From assembly GCA_005878415.1 (NCBI GenBank), contig VBMM01000117.1, positions 1 to 13,767 of the forward strand: a stretch of 13,767 bases of DNA, in the 5' to 3' direction. Source of the DNA: Methanobacteriota archaeon. Its GTDB lineage: Archaea > Thermoplasmatota > Thermoplasmata > RBG-16-68-12. A model generated the notes under the pieces. The model did no database searches. It was not told where the DNA came from and was given only the letters and a program-made list of their open reading frames with translations. Each line of letters begins with the position of its first letter. Position 1 is the stretch's first letter. The translations under genes were made by a program, and so were the position numbers. Shown piece after piece: positions 1 to 7,189 of the stretch.

Positions 1-298
1 ACGCGGCCGTGAATCCGCTCACGACCGAGGCGGTGCCGGATTCCATCGCGCGGAACCAGGAGGCGGTCCCGAGGGCACCGCAGACGCCGCTCGCGATGCC
101 GAGCGCGAGCCCCGCGGGCGTGAGGCGCATCCAGCCGGATCCGAGGAAGAACCACGCGGCGTAGATGGGGGCGTTACCGAGGGCGTACAGGACGAGCATC
201 CGGGCTGATCCTAGCCGGACCGTCGGCTCCTTTGACAGGCCCTCGCCCACGCCGTAGCACACGACCGTGAGGAGGGCGCAGACGAGCCAGAGCTCCAT
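1..298 (-). CDS. Partial DMT/EamA-type membrane transporter (N-terminal part only)
   Basis: The reading frame starts with ATG at 298 on the minus strand and stays open to the window edge (99 codons), so the C-terminal part is missing. The N-terminus MELWLVCALLTVVCYGVGEG is a membrane helix ending in a Gly-rich turn. Further hydrophobic stretches lie near residues 33-52 and 64-82. The second is Gly/Ala-rich and is followed by a motif around TASWFRAMESGTASVVSG, typical of the first repeat of EamA (DUF6) drug/metabolite transporters. That family usually has about 280-300 residues and ten helices, moving small metabolites across the cytoplasmic membrane; the substrate cannot be told from this part. 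A GAGG-like stretch about 7 nt upstream of the ATG may act as a Shine-Dalgarno site. The gene diverges from the ABC importer. A small multidrug resistance-type protein is the main alternative. Confidence 0.72.
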   Translation of the reverse strand, partial: MELWLVCALLTVVCYGVGEGLSKEPTVRLGSARMLVLYALGNAPIYAAWFFLGSGWMRLTPAGLALGIASGVCGALGTASWFRAMESGTASVVSGFTAA

Positions 299-405
299 CT
301 CTCGCCTCGCTTCGTTGACTGCCGGGTTCTTCGTCCTCGTCCATCGTTTCGCAGACTCCTTCGGGCCGGTGGCCCGCGTCCGCGCAGCGTGACCCTACTC
401 TGAGG

Positions 406-415
406 TTTTATAAAA
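406..415 (-). promoter_or_regulatory. Palindromic TATA-like element TTTTATAAAA
   Basis: This perfect 10-bp A/T palindrome sits in a GC-rich context and is the strongest TATA-like match in the divergent region. Read on the minus strand it would start a transcript near 384 and give the EamA-type gene a leader of about 85 nt. That leader would begin just before the CGGGCC/GGCCCG hairpin at 362-376. Being symmetric, the box could also fire to the right, although the binding-protein gene has a closer box of its own. Assignment rests on base composition and spacing only. Confidence 0.4.
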
Positions 416-522
416 CCGTTCCGGGCAAAACCATCTCAATGAAGAATAGTCCGAGCAGCCGCGCAACCCAAAGAAGCGCCGCGCGCGACGCGAGGTCGTC
501 CATTCTCGGCGCGCCGCGCCCA

Positions 523-539
523 CGTGTCGGGTTGACACG
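523..539. repeat. Short inverted repeat, possible operator
   Basis: CGTGTC (523-528) and GACACG (534-539) are perfect 6-bp inverted arms around the 5-nt spacer GGGTT. The repeat lies about 95-110 bp upstream of the TATTTAA box of the binding-protein gene. A dimeric regulator could bind it, or it could be a chance dyad in GC-rich DNA. No regulator gene is seen in the window. Confidence 0.2.
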
Positions 540-631
540 GGCTTGATTTTGGTTTCGGAACGGATGGACACTAATCGGCAATCCCATGAAAGAGTTTCTA
601 CAGGCCCTCTTTGGGCGGCACTCTGGCAATG

Positions 632-638
632 TATTTAA
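632..638 (+). promoter_or_regulatory. TATA box TATTTAA for a leaderless binding-protein transcript
   Basis: TATTTAA is centred at 635, and the ATG of the binding-protein gene is at 660. The 25-bp distance is the usual archaeal spacing from TATA box to transcription start, so transcription would begin on or next to the start codon. No Shine-Dalgarno sequence precedes the ATG, which agrees with a leaderless mRNA. Confidence 0.55.
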
Positions 639-659
639 TGGCTGCCAGGCATCCCTTCT

Positions 660-3527
660 ATGGAGCGGGCCGAGAGTTTTCTCGAGGTCCGCGCCGGGGC
701 AGGAGGAGTCTCCACGAAGTCGGGCGTCGTCGCCTTGATCTGTGGTCTTGTCGTGGTGATGGTCTCGATGCAGTCCTTCGGAGCCGCGGCTCCGTTTGGC
801 GGAGGGGCGGCCACGCCGAAGCCGAAGGCGACCTCGGCGGATCTGCGGATCGGGTTCCTCGAATCGGTCGACAGCCTGAATCCCTTCCAAGGTCTGAATG
901 ATCCGTCGTATATTTTGTACGGCCTGATTTACGACTACCTGTTTTCGTTCGACCAAGACGGGAACTATGTTCCCAATCTCGCGCTGTCCGCATCTTGCGA
1001 CGCGGTGTGCATGAACTGGACCTACGAGATTCGACAGGGCGTGAAGTGGCACGACGGCACGGACTTCACCGTCGACGATGTCGTGTTCACGATCAATTAC
1101 AACAGCCAGAGCATCTTCCATCTCTGGGCGTTCGAGCCGTACATGAACCGAATCGTTCAGTGTTCGGGCAAGTACCCGAAACAAGGCTGCGGGGCCTACA
1201 GCAACTCCGCCTGGAACGTCACCGTATACTTCGATCGACCGTTCGTTCCTGGAAAATCGTTGTTCGTGCCAATCATTCAGGAAGCCCAGTGGAAGGGGGT
1301 TTCGCCTCAGCAGGCGCAATACTCGTTCGCGAACCCGAACCCGATTGGGACTGGCCCGTTCGTCGCGGACGCCGCGATCTACACGGAATACCAGAACCAG
1401 CCCGCCGAAGCGCTCCACTTGTTCAAGAATCCAAATTACCACCCGGTGGGCAACCAAATCGCCCCGACTCAAATCGACAACATCTATCTCCAGCAGTTCC
1501 AGGATGAGAGCACGATGGCCATCTCGCTCCTCCGAGGGGACATCGATCTCGCCAAGATGACTTCCGCCGGCATCGGGACCGTCATCGGGCAGCCGAACAT
1601 CGGCGCCCAAGAGGGCTTGCTCAGCACCCAGTACTGGAACGAAATCGGGATCGAACAATCGGACCCGGGGAACAAGAACACGCCTCTGAACCCGGCCCGT
1701 TGGGACGTGAACGTCCGACGCGCCATGGCGATGGCGACGAACAAGGACTACATCGTGAGTACGATCTATCAGGGCAAGGGAGCCCGGGGCGATTCCCTGA
1801 TGTCTCCGATCACGCCGGAATGGTGGTACGACCCCACATCCGATCCCGGCGCGAACCTGACGTTCGACATCGCGGCGGCCAACGCATTGCTCGACGCGGC
1901 GGGGTACACGGCGACCTGGAGCGACTCGACGGGCACGTATCGGGCCGCGAGTAGCGACATCACCCTGAGCATCCAGACGAACGCGTGTCTGTGCCCGAAC
2001 CCGACGAACGTGACAAAGGTTGTGCCCGCGGGCCAGCATCTCGAATTCAAGATGGACGTTCGCCTCGAGTTCCCCCAGGAACAACAGACCGGGGCTTACC
2101 TAGCGGCCGAATGGGCGAGGATCGGAATCAAGCTGGACGTGGTCTCGCTCGCAGAGGATGCGCTCTCCGCCGAAGTCTACGGCGGGCAAACGGACACGTA
2201 CATATGGTATTGGTCCGGGGACCCGGATCCGAACTACCTCTTGTCGATCGAGTCGGGGTACACGCTGGACGGCTGGAACGACAACTTCTGGAACAACCGG
2301 ACCTACAACCAGCTGTACGTCGATCATCTTGCGGCGACGAATCGCACGGAGCGACAGTCCATCGTCCGAGCGGCGGAAAAGCTCAACTACGAAAGCGCGA
2401 CGTACATCATCTATGTCTTCCCGTTCGGGGAATGGGCCTACCGGACCGACTTGTGGACGGGCTGGGGCGACTGGAATGCTCACCCGTACCGCCAGATGGA
2501 CGCGTTCTGGGGCGCGAACCCGCTGTTCTTCGATCTGCAATACGCCGGCACGATCACACCGAATCAACCGCCGATCAAACCGGTCATCTCGGGCGGGACG
2601 TTCCGGAGTACGTTCACGAACGTCACCCAGGCGTTCACGGCGACCTCATCCGACCCGGAGTCCACGGACAACCTGACGTTCAAGTGGGACTGGGGGGACG
2701 GGAACATCACCGTGAGCCCGCCCATGCCGGCGACGGGAACCGTCACGAGTTCCGAGACGTACAAATGGCCGTCGCCGGGCAACTACACGATCAAGGTGAG
2801 CGTTGCGGATGGCTTCAACGCACCCGTTTTCTCCGACGCGATCTATGAGAACGTGACGCAAGCCCCTCCGGTCCTGGGGACCATCACCGGATTCGTCAAA
2901 CTCTCATCCGGGAGTCCGATCGCCGGGGCATCGGTCGTCGCGAGTCCCGGCAACTACGGCAACGATACGGTCACCGATGGCTCGTACTCGCTCCAGCTCC
3001 CGCCCGGAACCTACACCGTCGCGGCGAGTGCGCCCCTCCACAACAGCTCGAGCAGGAGCGGCGTCATTGTCACGGCAGCCGCTGCGACGTGGGTCAACTT
3101 CACGTTGCGCTTCACCGCGGGATGGATCAATGGGACCGTCACGAATGTCGTCGACGGCACGCCGCTCGCCGCGATCGGAATCACGATACTCACGGGGACA
3201 GGGACGAGCGTCGCCGCCGGGTCGACAAATAGCCAGGGCAAGTACAATATCTCCGTGGTCGACGGGACGTACACCGTCAAGGCGACGAGCAGCGCGTACG
3301 TCACCCAGAGCAAGACGAACATTCCCGTCACTGGCGGCCAGTCCACGACGGTGAACTTCCAGCTTGCCGCCGTGCCCACGGGGGGCGGGGGCCTCTCGGC
3401 GCTTCAGATCGCCGGAATCGGGATCGTCGTGGTCCTCATCGCCGTGGCGATCGTGGCGGCGCTCCTGATTCGCCGACGGCGATCGAAGGAGGAAGAGGAG
3501 GCGAAGATCAATCTCCCGCCGCGATAG
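660..3527 (+). CDS. Membrane-anchored family 5 ABC substrate-binding protein with PKD and carboxypeptidase-regulatory-like domains
   Basis: A 955-residue extracellular solute-binding protein of the DppA/OppA type (SBP_bac_5), expected to capture oligopeptides or a similar solute for the permeases encoded next. A hydrophobic segment at residues 22-44 acts as signal peptide or anchor. The family 5 domain spans about 61-625 and starts LRIGFLESVDSLNPF. A PKD domain follows (about 635-735, with WDWGDG and a GNYTIKVSV end). Then come two beta-sandwich repeats of the carboxypeptidase-regulatory type (739-818 and 819-905), a Gly-rich linker, one TM helix (about 911-935) and an RRRRSKEEEE tail. Sixteen N-X-S/T sequons are present, ten of them in the stalk. 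Cysteines 113/117, 168/177 and 443/445 may pair. Bacterial relatives are about 500-600 residues, so the stalk is an addition. The start is set by the TATA spacing. Substrate is unknown. Confidence 0.9.
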   Translation: MERAESFLEVRAGAGGVSTKSGVVALICGLVVVMVSMQSFGAAAPFGGGAATPKPKATSADLRIGFLESVDSLNPFQGLNDPSYILYGLIYDYLFSFDQDGNYVPNLALSASCDAVCMNWTYEIRQGVKWHDGTDFTVDDVVFTINYNSQSIFHLWAFEPYMNRIVQCSGKYPKQGCGAYSNSAWNVTVYFDRPFVPGKSLFVPIIQEAQWKGVSPQQAQYSFANPNPIGTGPFVADAAIYTEYQNQPAEALHLFKNPNYHPVGNQIAPTQIDNIYLQQFQDESTMAISLLRGDIDLAKMTSAGIGTVIGQPNIGAQEGLLSTQYWNEIGIEQSDPGNKNTPLNPARWDVNVRRAMAMATNKDYIVSTIYQGKGARGDSLMSPITPEWWYDPTSDPGANLTFDIAAANALLDAAGYTATWSDSTGTYRAASSDITLSIQTNACLCPNPTNVTKVVPAGQHLEFKMDVRLEFPQEQQTGAYLAAEWARIGIKLDVVSLAEDALSAEVYGGQTDTYIWYWSGDPDPNYLLSIESGYTLDGWNDNFWNNRTYNQLYVDHLAATNRTERQSIVRAAEKLNYESATYIIYVFPFGEWAYRTDLWTGWGDWNAHPYRQMDAFWGANPLFFDLQYAGTITPNQPPIKPVISGGTFRSTFTNVTQAFTATSSDPESTDNLTFKWDWGDGNITVSPPMPATGTVTSSETYKWPSPGNYTIKVSVADGFNAPVFSDAIYENVTQAPPVLGTITGFVKLSSGSPIAGASVVASPGNYGNDTVTDGSYSLQLPPGTYTVAASAPLHNSSSRSGVIVTAAAATWVNFTLRFTAGWINGTVTNVVDGTPLAAIGITILTGTGTSVAAGSTNSQGKYNISVVDGTYTVKATSSAYVTQSKTNIPVTGGQSTTVNFQLAAVPTGGGGLSALQIAGIGIVVVLIAVAIVAALLIRRRRSKEEEEAKINLPPR

Positions 3528-3560
3528 GCGAGCGAGCCCTCGAACCGGAACACCGTTATT

Positions 3561-3574
3561 GAGGCGTTGCAACG
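3561..3574 (+). promoter_or_regulatory. Shine-Dalgarno GAGG followed by ACG where a start codon is expected
   Basis: GAGG at 3561-3564 stands 7 nt before ACG at 3572-3574. From that ACG the permease frame reads (T)NLRRYLVKKAVYVAVTVYL, the basic N-terminus expected of a DppB-type permease. A TGA at 3560-3562 closes the frame upstream, and no ATG, GTG or TTG occurs before GTG at 3617. The site therefore looks like a normal start with T changed to C, or a real ACG start. Confidence 0.45.
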
Positions 3575-3616
3575 AACCTTCGTAGGTACCTCGTCAAGAA
3601 GGCGGTCTACGTCGCG

Positions 3617-4570
3617 GTGACGGTCTACCTCATCGCCTCGCTCAACTTTTTCATCGTCCAGGTGTTGCCCGGCGATCCGACGCGTGTCCTGCTGCCGCGC
3701 GGTTCATCGAACGTGACGCAAGGAGGAAGCGACCTCCGGGCACAGCTGATCCGTCAGTGGGGCCTCGACCAGCCGATCACCACCCGGTACGTCTTGTACT
3801 TCGCCAATCTGCTCCAAGGAAACCTGGGCACCACGATCACCTATCAGAAGGGAGGGTTTCCGGTCGCCGGCGTGATCGCCCCGCGGCTGTCGACCACTCT
3901 GGTCCTGGTCGGGCTCGCGACCGCGGCGACGATGTGGCTCGGCCTCGTCCTCGGCCGGATCTCCGGATGGCGGAGGGGTCGCCCGATCGACGTCTCGATT
4001 ACGATGACGACCCTGATCGGCTACTCGATGCCGTCGTTCTGGGTGTCTCTCATGCTGATCTACACCCTGGCGTTCGTGCTCCCGATCTTTCCCCCGTTCG
4101 GCGTCCAGTCGAGGAACGCTTCGACCTTCGACCCGTTGACGAGGGTCCTGGATCAACTCTATCATTACTTCCTGCCGGTCGTCACCTTCGTCATCACGAA
4201 CGTGGCGTGGTTCTCCCTCACTCTGCGGAATTCGTTGACGGACACGTTGCCGGAAGACTACATGTTGACTGCGATGGCGAAGGGACTCACGGAGCGGGAA
4301 CAGCTCCGGAAGCACGCGATGCCCAACGCCCGCCTCCCGGTCCTCACCGCGTCCGCCCTGTACTTCGGGTGGGTCGTGAGCGGCGCCATCGTCATCGAGG
4401 AGGTGTTCAACATTCCTGGGCTCGGACAGCTCACCTGGGACGCGACCCGGGTTCGCGATTTCCCCCTCCTGTCCGGGGTGTTTCTCGTGGCGACGCTCGG
4501 CGTCGTCGTCGCGAACGCAATCGCGGACCTGCTCTACATGTACCTCGACCCGCGAGTACGGGAGGCATGA
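3617..4570 (+). CDS. ABC transporter permease, DppB/OppB type
   Basis: An inner-membrane permease of the binding-protein-dependent (BPD_transp_1) family, forming the translocation channel with the second permease. From GTG 3617 it has 317 residues. Visible marks are the N-terminal VLPGDPTRVLL segment (PGDP is typical of DppB), several hydrophobic helices, and an EAA cytoplasmic loop around EDYMLTAMAKGLTEREQLRK followed by HAMPNARLPVL. That loop docks the ATPase. It ends with IEEVFNIPGLG and a last helix. GTG 3617 is the first canonical start, but it falls inside the first helix and drops the basic LRRYLVKK segment encoded just upstream. The true start is probably the ACG at 3572 (332 residues). 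The gene lies 89 bp after the binding-protein gene and 12 bp before the second permease, so the three probably form one operon. Confidence 0.88.
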   Translation: MTVYLIASLNFFIVQVLPGDPTRVLLPRGSSNVTQGGSDLRAQLIRQWGLDQPITTRYVLYFANLLQGNLGTTITYQKGGFPVAGVIAPRLSTTLVLVGLATAATMWLGLVLGRISGWRRGRPIDVSITMTTLIGYSMPSFWVSLMLIYTLAFVLPIFPPFGVQSRNASTFDPLTRVLDQLYHYFLPVVTFVITNVAWFSLTLRNSLTDTLPEDYMLTAMAKGLTEREQLRKHAMPNARLPVLTASALYFGWVVSGAIVIEEVFNIPGLGQLTWDATRVRDFPLLSGVFLVATLGVVVANAIADLLYMYLDPRVREA

Positions 4571-4582
4571 GACCTGGACGCA

Positions 4583-5500
4583 ATGGTGTCGAGAGCGGGC
4601 CAGCGGGCCACGGTGTTCCGCGAACGGCTCCGACTCGATTGGAGGCGGTTCGAGAAGTTCATGCAGCTCCTCCTTCACAACAAGCTGGCCGTCGCCGGCC
4701 TCGTCATCATCCTCGTCTTCATTTTCATCTCCGTGGCGGCACCGTTGCTCGTCGGTTCGTATCCTTCGCAGTTCGACCGCACGACCTCGTTGCAGCCTCC
4801 GTCGACCGCACACCCGTTCGGCACGGACTGGCAAGGGTTCGATGTCCTCAAGCTCGTCGTCTATGGGGGCCGGGTCTCCCTGCTCATCGGCTTTGTCTCG
4901 TCCGCCGTGGCGATGTTGTTGGGCACCACCGTCGGTCTCGTCGCGGGGTACTACGGCCGTGTCACCGACCAACTCCTCTCCCGTGCCACCGATTTCTTCC
5001 TCGTGATTCCGTGGCTGCCGTTCGTCCTGATCCTAGTCGCGATCTTGACGAGCAGCCTCGCGACGATCATCTTCGCGATCGCAATCGTGAGTTGGCCTAC
5101 GACGGCCCGGATCATCCGATCCCAGGTCCTGACGGTCAAGGAACGACAGTTCATCGAGCGGGCCCGCGCGGTGGGTTCCGGGAACGGCTTCATCCTCCGG
5201 AAGCACATCTTGCCGAACGTGATGCCGCTCGTGTGGGCCGAGGCGGTCTTGACGATTTCCAGCGCGGTGTTCACCGAGGCCTTCCTGTCGTTTTTCGGGC
5301 TCGGATGGAAAGGTCCCGGGGCGGTCGAGAGCTGGGGCCAGATCGCGAACGAGGCGTACACGAACCTGGCGCTGTTGCGGGGTCTGTGGCTCTACTTTGC
5401 GCCGCCGGGGATCTTCATCACGCTCGTCGTCCTCGGATTCGCCATGCTCGGGTACGGCTTGGAAGAGGTCCTCAACCCGGCCCTCAAGCGCCGACGGTAG
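4583..5500 (+). CDS. ABC transporter permease, DppC/OppC type
   Basis: The second membrane subunit of the peptide-type importer, 305 residues. After a basic N-terminus (FRERLRLDWRRFEKF) comes the OppC_N-like segment HNKLAVAGLVIILVFIFIS as the first helix. Next are the HPFGTDWQGFDVL motif, typical of DppC, and the permease domain. The EAA loop around KERQFIERARAVGSGNGFIL is followed by RKHILPNVMPL, then the FLSFFGLG motif and a last helix. It begins 12 bp after the first permease. ATG 4583 is the first possible start after the in-frame TGA at 4568. GGAGG lies 17 nt before the ATG, which is too far for a good Shine-Dalgarno site, so translational coupling is likely. No ATPase gene follows; the next gene is a flavoprotein. 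Confidence 0.9.
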   Translation: MVSRAGQRATVFRERLRLDWRRFEKFMQLLLHNKLAVAGLVIILVFIFISVAAPLLVGSYPSQFDRTTSLQPPSTAHPFGTDWQGFDVLKLVVYGGRVSLLIGFVSSAVAMLLGTTVGLVAGYYGRVTDQLLSRATDFFLVIPWLPFVLILVAILTSSLATIIFAIAIVSWPTTARIIRSQVLTVKERQFIERARAVGSGNGFILRKHILPNVMPLVWAEAVLTISSAVFTEAFLSFFGLGWKGPGAVESWGQIANEAYTNLALLRGLWLYFAPPGIFITLVVLGFAMLGYGLEEVLNPALKRRR

Positions 5501-5582
5501 GCGCGCCCGGCGTCCGTCAGGCCAGAAATCGCGACGGGGACAAAAGCGACATACGCCGCGAGACCTTCCCGACGGCTCGAGG

Positions 5583-7145
5583 ATGGCGTCGGTCGACGTC
5601 GTGATCATCGGAGCGGGCCACAACGGCCTCGTCGCGGCGAACTATCTCGCGAGGGCAGGCCTCCGGGTCATCGTCATCGAGCGATCCGACCGCGTCGGCG
5701 GCGCGTGTGTCACCGACGAGATCGCCCCCGGGTTCAAGGTGAGCGCCGCCGCGTACGTCTCCGGGCTCTTCCGGCCGCAAATCATCGAGGACCTCGAGCT
5801 CAAGAGGTTCGGGTTGAGACAGGTCGCGTTCGATCCGCAGGCCTTCTGCCCCTTCCCGGACGGACGCTCCCTGCGGCTCTGGTACGACGCCGACAAGACG
5901 AGCGAGGAGATCGCCGCGTTCTCGGAGAAGGACGCGAAAGCGTACCCGGCCTACGAGGCGATGTGGTCGCAGGTTGTCGAGCTGACGGAGCCGATGATCC
6001 TCGCCCCACCGGTGCCCCTCGCCGAGCTCGCCTCCCTGCTGCGGGACCCCGAGACGGAGGAGCTGTTCCGCCGGCTCATCTTCTCCAGCGCCGAGGACCT
6101 GCTGCGCGAGTACTTCGAATCGGACGAGGTCGTGGCGGCGCTCGCGAACCAGAGCGTCATCGGCCACTTCGCCGGCCCGACGACGCCGGGGACCGCGTTC
6201 ACGATGAGCCACAACCTCCTGGGGAACATCGACGGCGCGGTCGGCGGCTGGGGGTTCGTGATCGGCGGCATGGGGGCGTTGCCGGAGGCCCTCGCCGCGG
6301 CGGCGCGCTCTCGCGGGGTCGAGATCCTCGTGAACACGGCGGTCGAGAAAATCCTCGTGCACGGCGGACGGGCGACCGGCGTCCGGCTCGCGGACGGACG
6401 CGAGGTGGCAGCGAAGGCGGTCGTGTCCACGGCGGATCCGAAGCGGACCTTTCTCAAGACGATGGATCCCGCGGACCTCCCCGAAGATTTCCTCGCGGCC
6501 GTGCGCCGGATCAAGATGCACGGGGCGGCGATGAAGGTGAACTGCGCAATCTCCGAGCTGCCGAAGTGGACGGCGGCACCGGAGACGCCGGGCCCGCATC
6601 ACCGCGGCTCGACGTACATCGGGCCGTCGATCGGCTACGTCGAGGACGCGTTCGCCGATGCGAAATACGGCAAGCCGTCGCAGCACCCATGGCTCGAGGT
6701 CGTCACGCAGAGCGTCCTCGATCCGTCCGTCGCCCCTCCGGGAAAGCATACGTTGTCGATCTACGCGCAGTACAGTCCGTATCGACTCGTATCGGGGTCG
6801 TGGGACGACATCAAGGAGTCGTACGGCGATCGGATCGTCGAGACCCTCGCCGAGTACGCGCCGAACGTCCCGAAGGCGATCCTCGCGCGCGACGTCATCA
6901 CGCCGCTCGATCTCGAACGTCGCTTCGGCCTCACGGAGGCCCACCAATCCCACGGCGAGATGGGCGTGGACCAGTTCTTCTCGTTCCGCCCGGTGCCCGG
7001 GTGGGCGAACTACCGCATGCCCGTGAAAGGCCTCTACCTGTGCGGCGCGGGGACGCATCCGGGCGGCGGGGTCAGCGGGGCGCCGGGGTACAACGGCGCA
7101 CATGTCGTCCTGGAGGACTGGAAGAGCCTGCGCGATTCGGCGTGA
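5583..7145 (+). CDS. FAD-dependent phytoene-desaturase-like oxidoreductase (COG1233, PYROXD2-like)
   Basis: A 520-residue flavoprotein. The N-terminal FAD-binding Rossmann motif reads VVIIGAGHNGLVAANYL (GxGxxG at residues 10-15), with the ribose-binding glutamate in VIERSDRVGGAC (E33). The second nucleotide-contact motif near the C-terminus reads LYLCGAGTHPGGGVSGAPGY. Internal segments such as SHNLLGNIDGAVGGWGFVIGGMGALPEAL resemble the PYROXD2/COG1233 branch more than carotenoid-making CrtI. CrtI enzymes introduce double bonds into phytoene; the PYROXD2 branch has no well-defined substrate, so a specific reaction is not claimed. ATG 5583 is chosen because the FAD motif starts immediately after it; open frame further upstream overlaps the permease gene and has no family similarity. 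It lies 82 bp after the permease and 44 bp before the UbiA gene, possibly a two-gene operon. Confidence 0.85.
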   Translation: MASVDVVIIGAGHNGLVAANYLARAGLRVIVIERSDRVGGACVTDEIAPGFKVSAAAYVSGLFRPQIIEDLELKRFGLRQVAFDPQAFCPFPDGRSLRLWYDADKTSEEIAAFSEKDAKAYPAYEAMWSQVVELTEPMILAPPVPLAELASLLRDPETEELFRRLIFSSAEDLLREYFESDEVVAALANQSVIGHFAGPTTPGTAFTMSHNLLGNIDGAVGGWGFVIGGMGALPEALAAAARSRGVEILVNTAVEKILVHGGRATGVRLADGREVAAKAVVSTADPKRTFLKTMDPADLPEDFLAAVRRIKMHGAAMKVNCAISELPKWTAAPETPGPHHRGSTYIGPSIGYVEDAFADAKYGKPSQHPWLEVVTQSVLDPSVAPPGKHTLSIYAQYSPYRLVSGSWDDIKESYGDRIVETLAEYAPNVPKAILARDVITPLDLERRFGLTEAHQSHGEMGVDQFFSFRPVPGWANYRMPVKGLYLCGAGTHPGGGVSGAPGYNGAHVVLEDWKSLRDSA

Positions 7146-7189
7146 GCCGCGAGCGGACCTCAGCGCGGTCCCCATCGCACGGAGAATTG

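Larger units (their letters stand above)
299..659. other. Divergent intergenic region without a convincing gene
   Basis: This 361-bp stretch separates the minus-strand EamA-type gene from the plus-strand binding-protein gene. It is less GC-rich than the genes around it. It holds a perfect TTTTATAAAA palindrome (406-415), a 6-bp hairpin with a 3-nt loop (362-376), a CGTGTC/GACACG dyad (523-539) and a TATTTAA box (632-638). Short open frames exist, including a 31-codon hydrophobic one on the minus strand (408-503) and a plus-strand one starting near 586. Neither has a good Shine-Dalgarno site or the strong third-position GC of the neighbouring genes. I see no structured RNA that I recognise. 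Confidence 0.6.

Noticed and set aside
408..503. A 31-residue hydrophobic minus-strand peptide frame starting MDDLASRAALLWVARLL
   Set aside because: It overlaps the strongest TATA-like box, lacks a Shine-Dalgarno site and shows weaker third-position GC than the genes around it. It is more likely chance.
586..735. Plus-strand short frame starting MKEFLQALFGRHSG that overlaps the start of the binding-protein gene
   Set aside because: No Shine-Dalgarno site, no recognisable product, and the second half is an out-of-frame reading of the binding-protein gene.
408..2084. Long minus-strand open frame of 558 codons opposite the binding-protein gene
   Set aside because: Its translation is Arg/Val/Asp-rich with no family features. 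It is the usual antisense shadow of a GC-rich gene.
5397..5582. Upstream extension of the flavoprotein frame into the permease gene
   Set aside because: The extension is Arg/Ser-rich out-of-frame permease sequence; the FAD motif begins right after ATG 5583.
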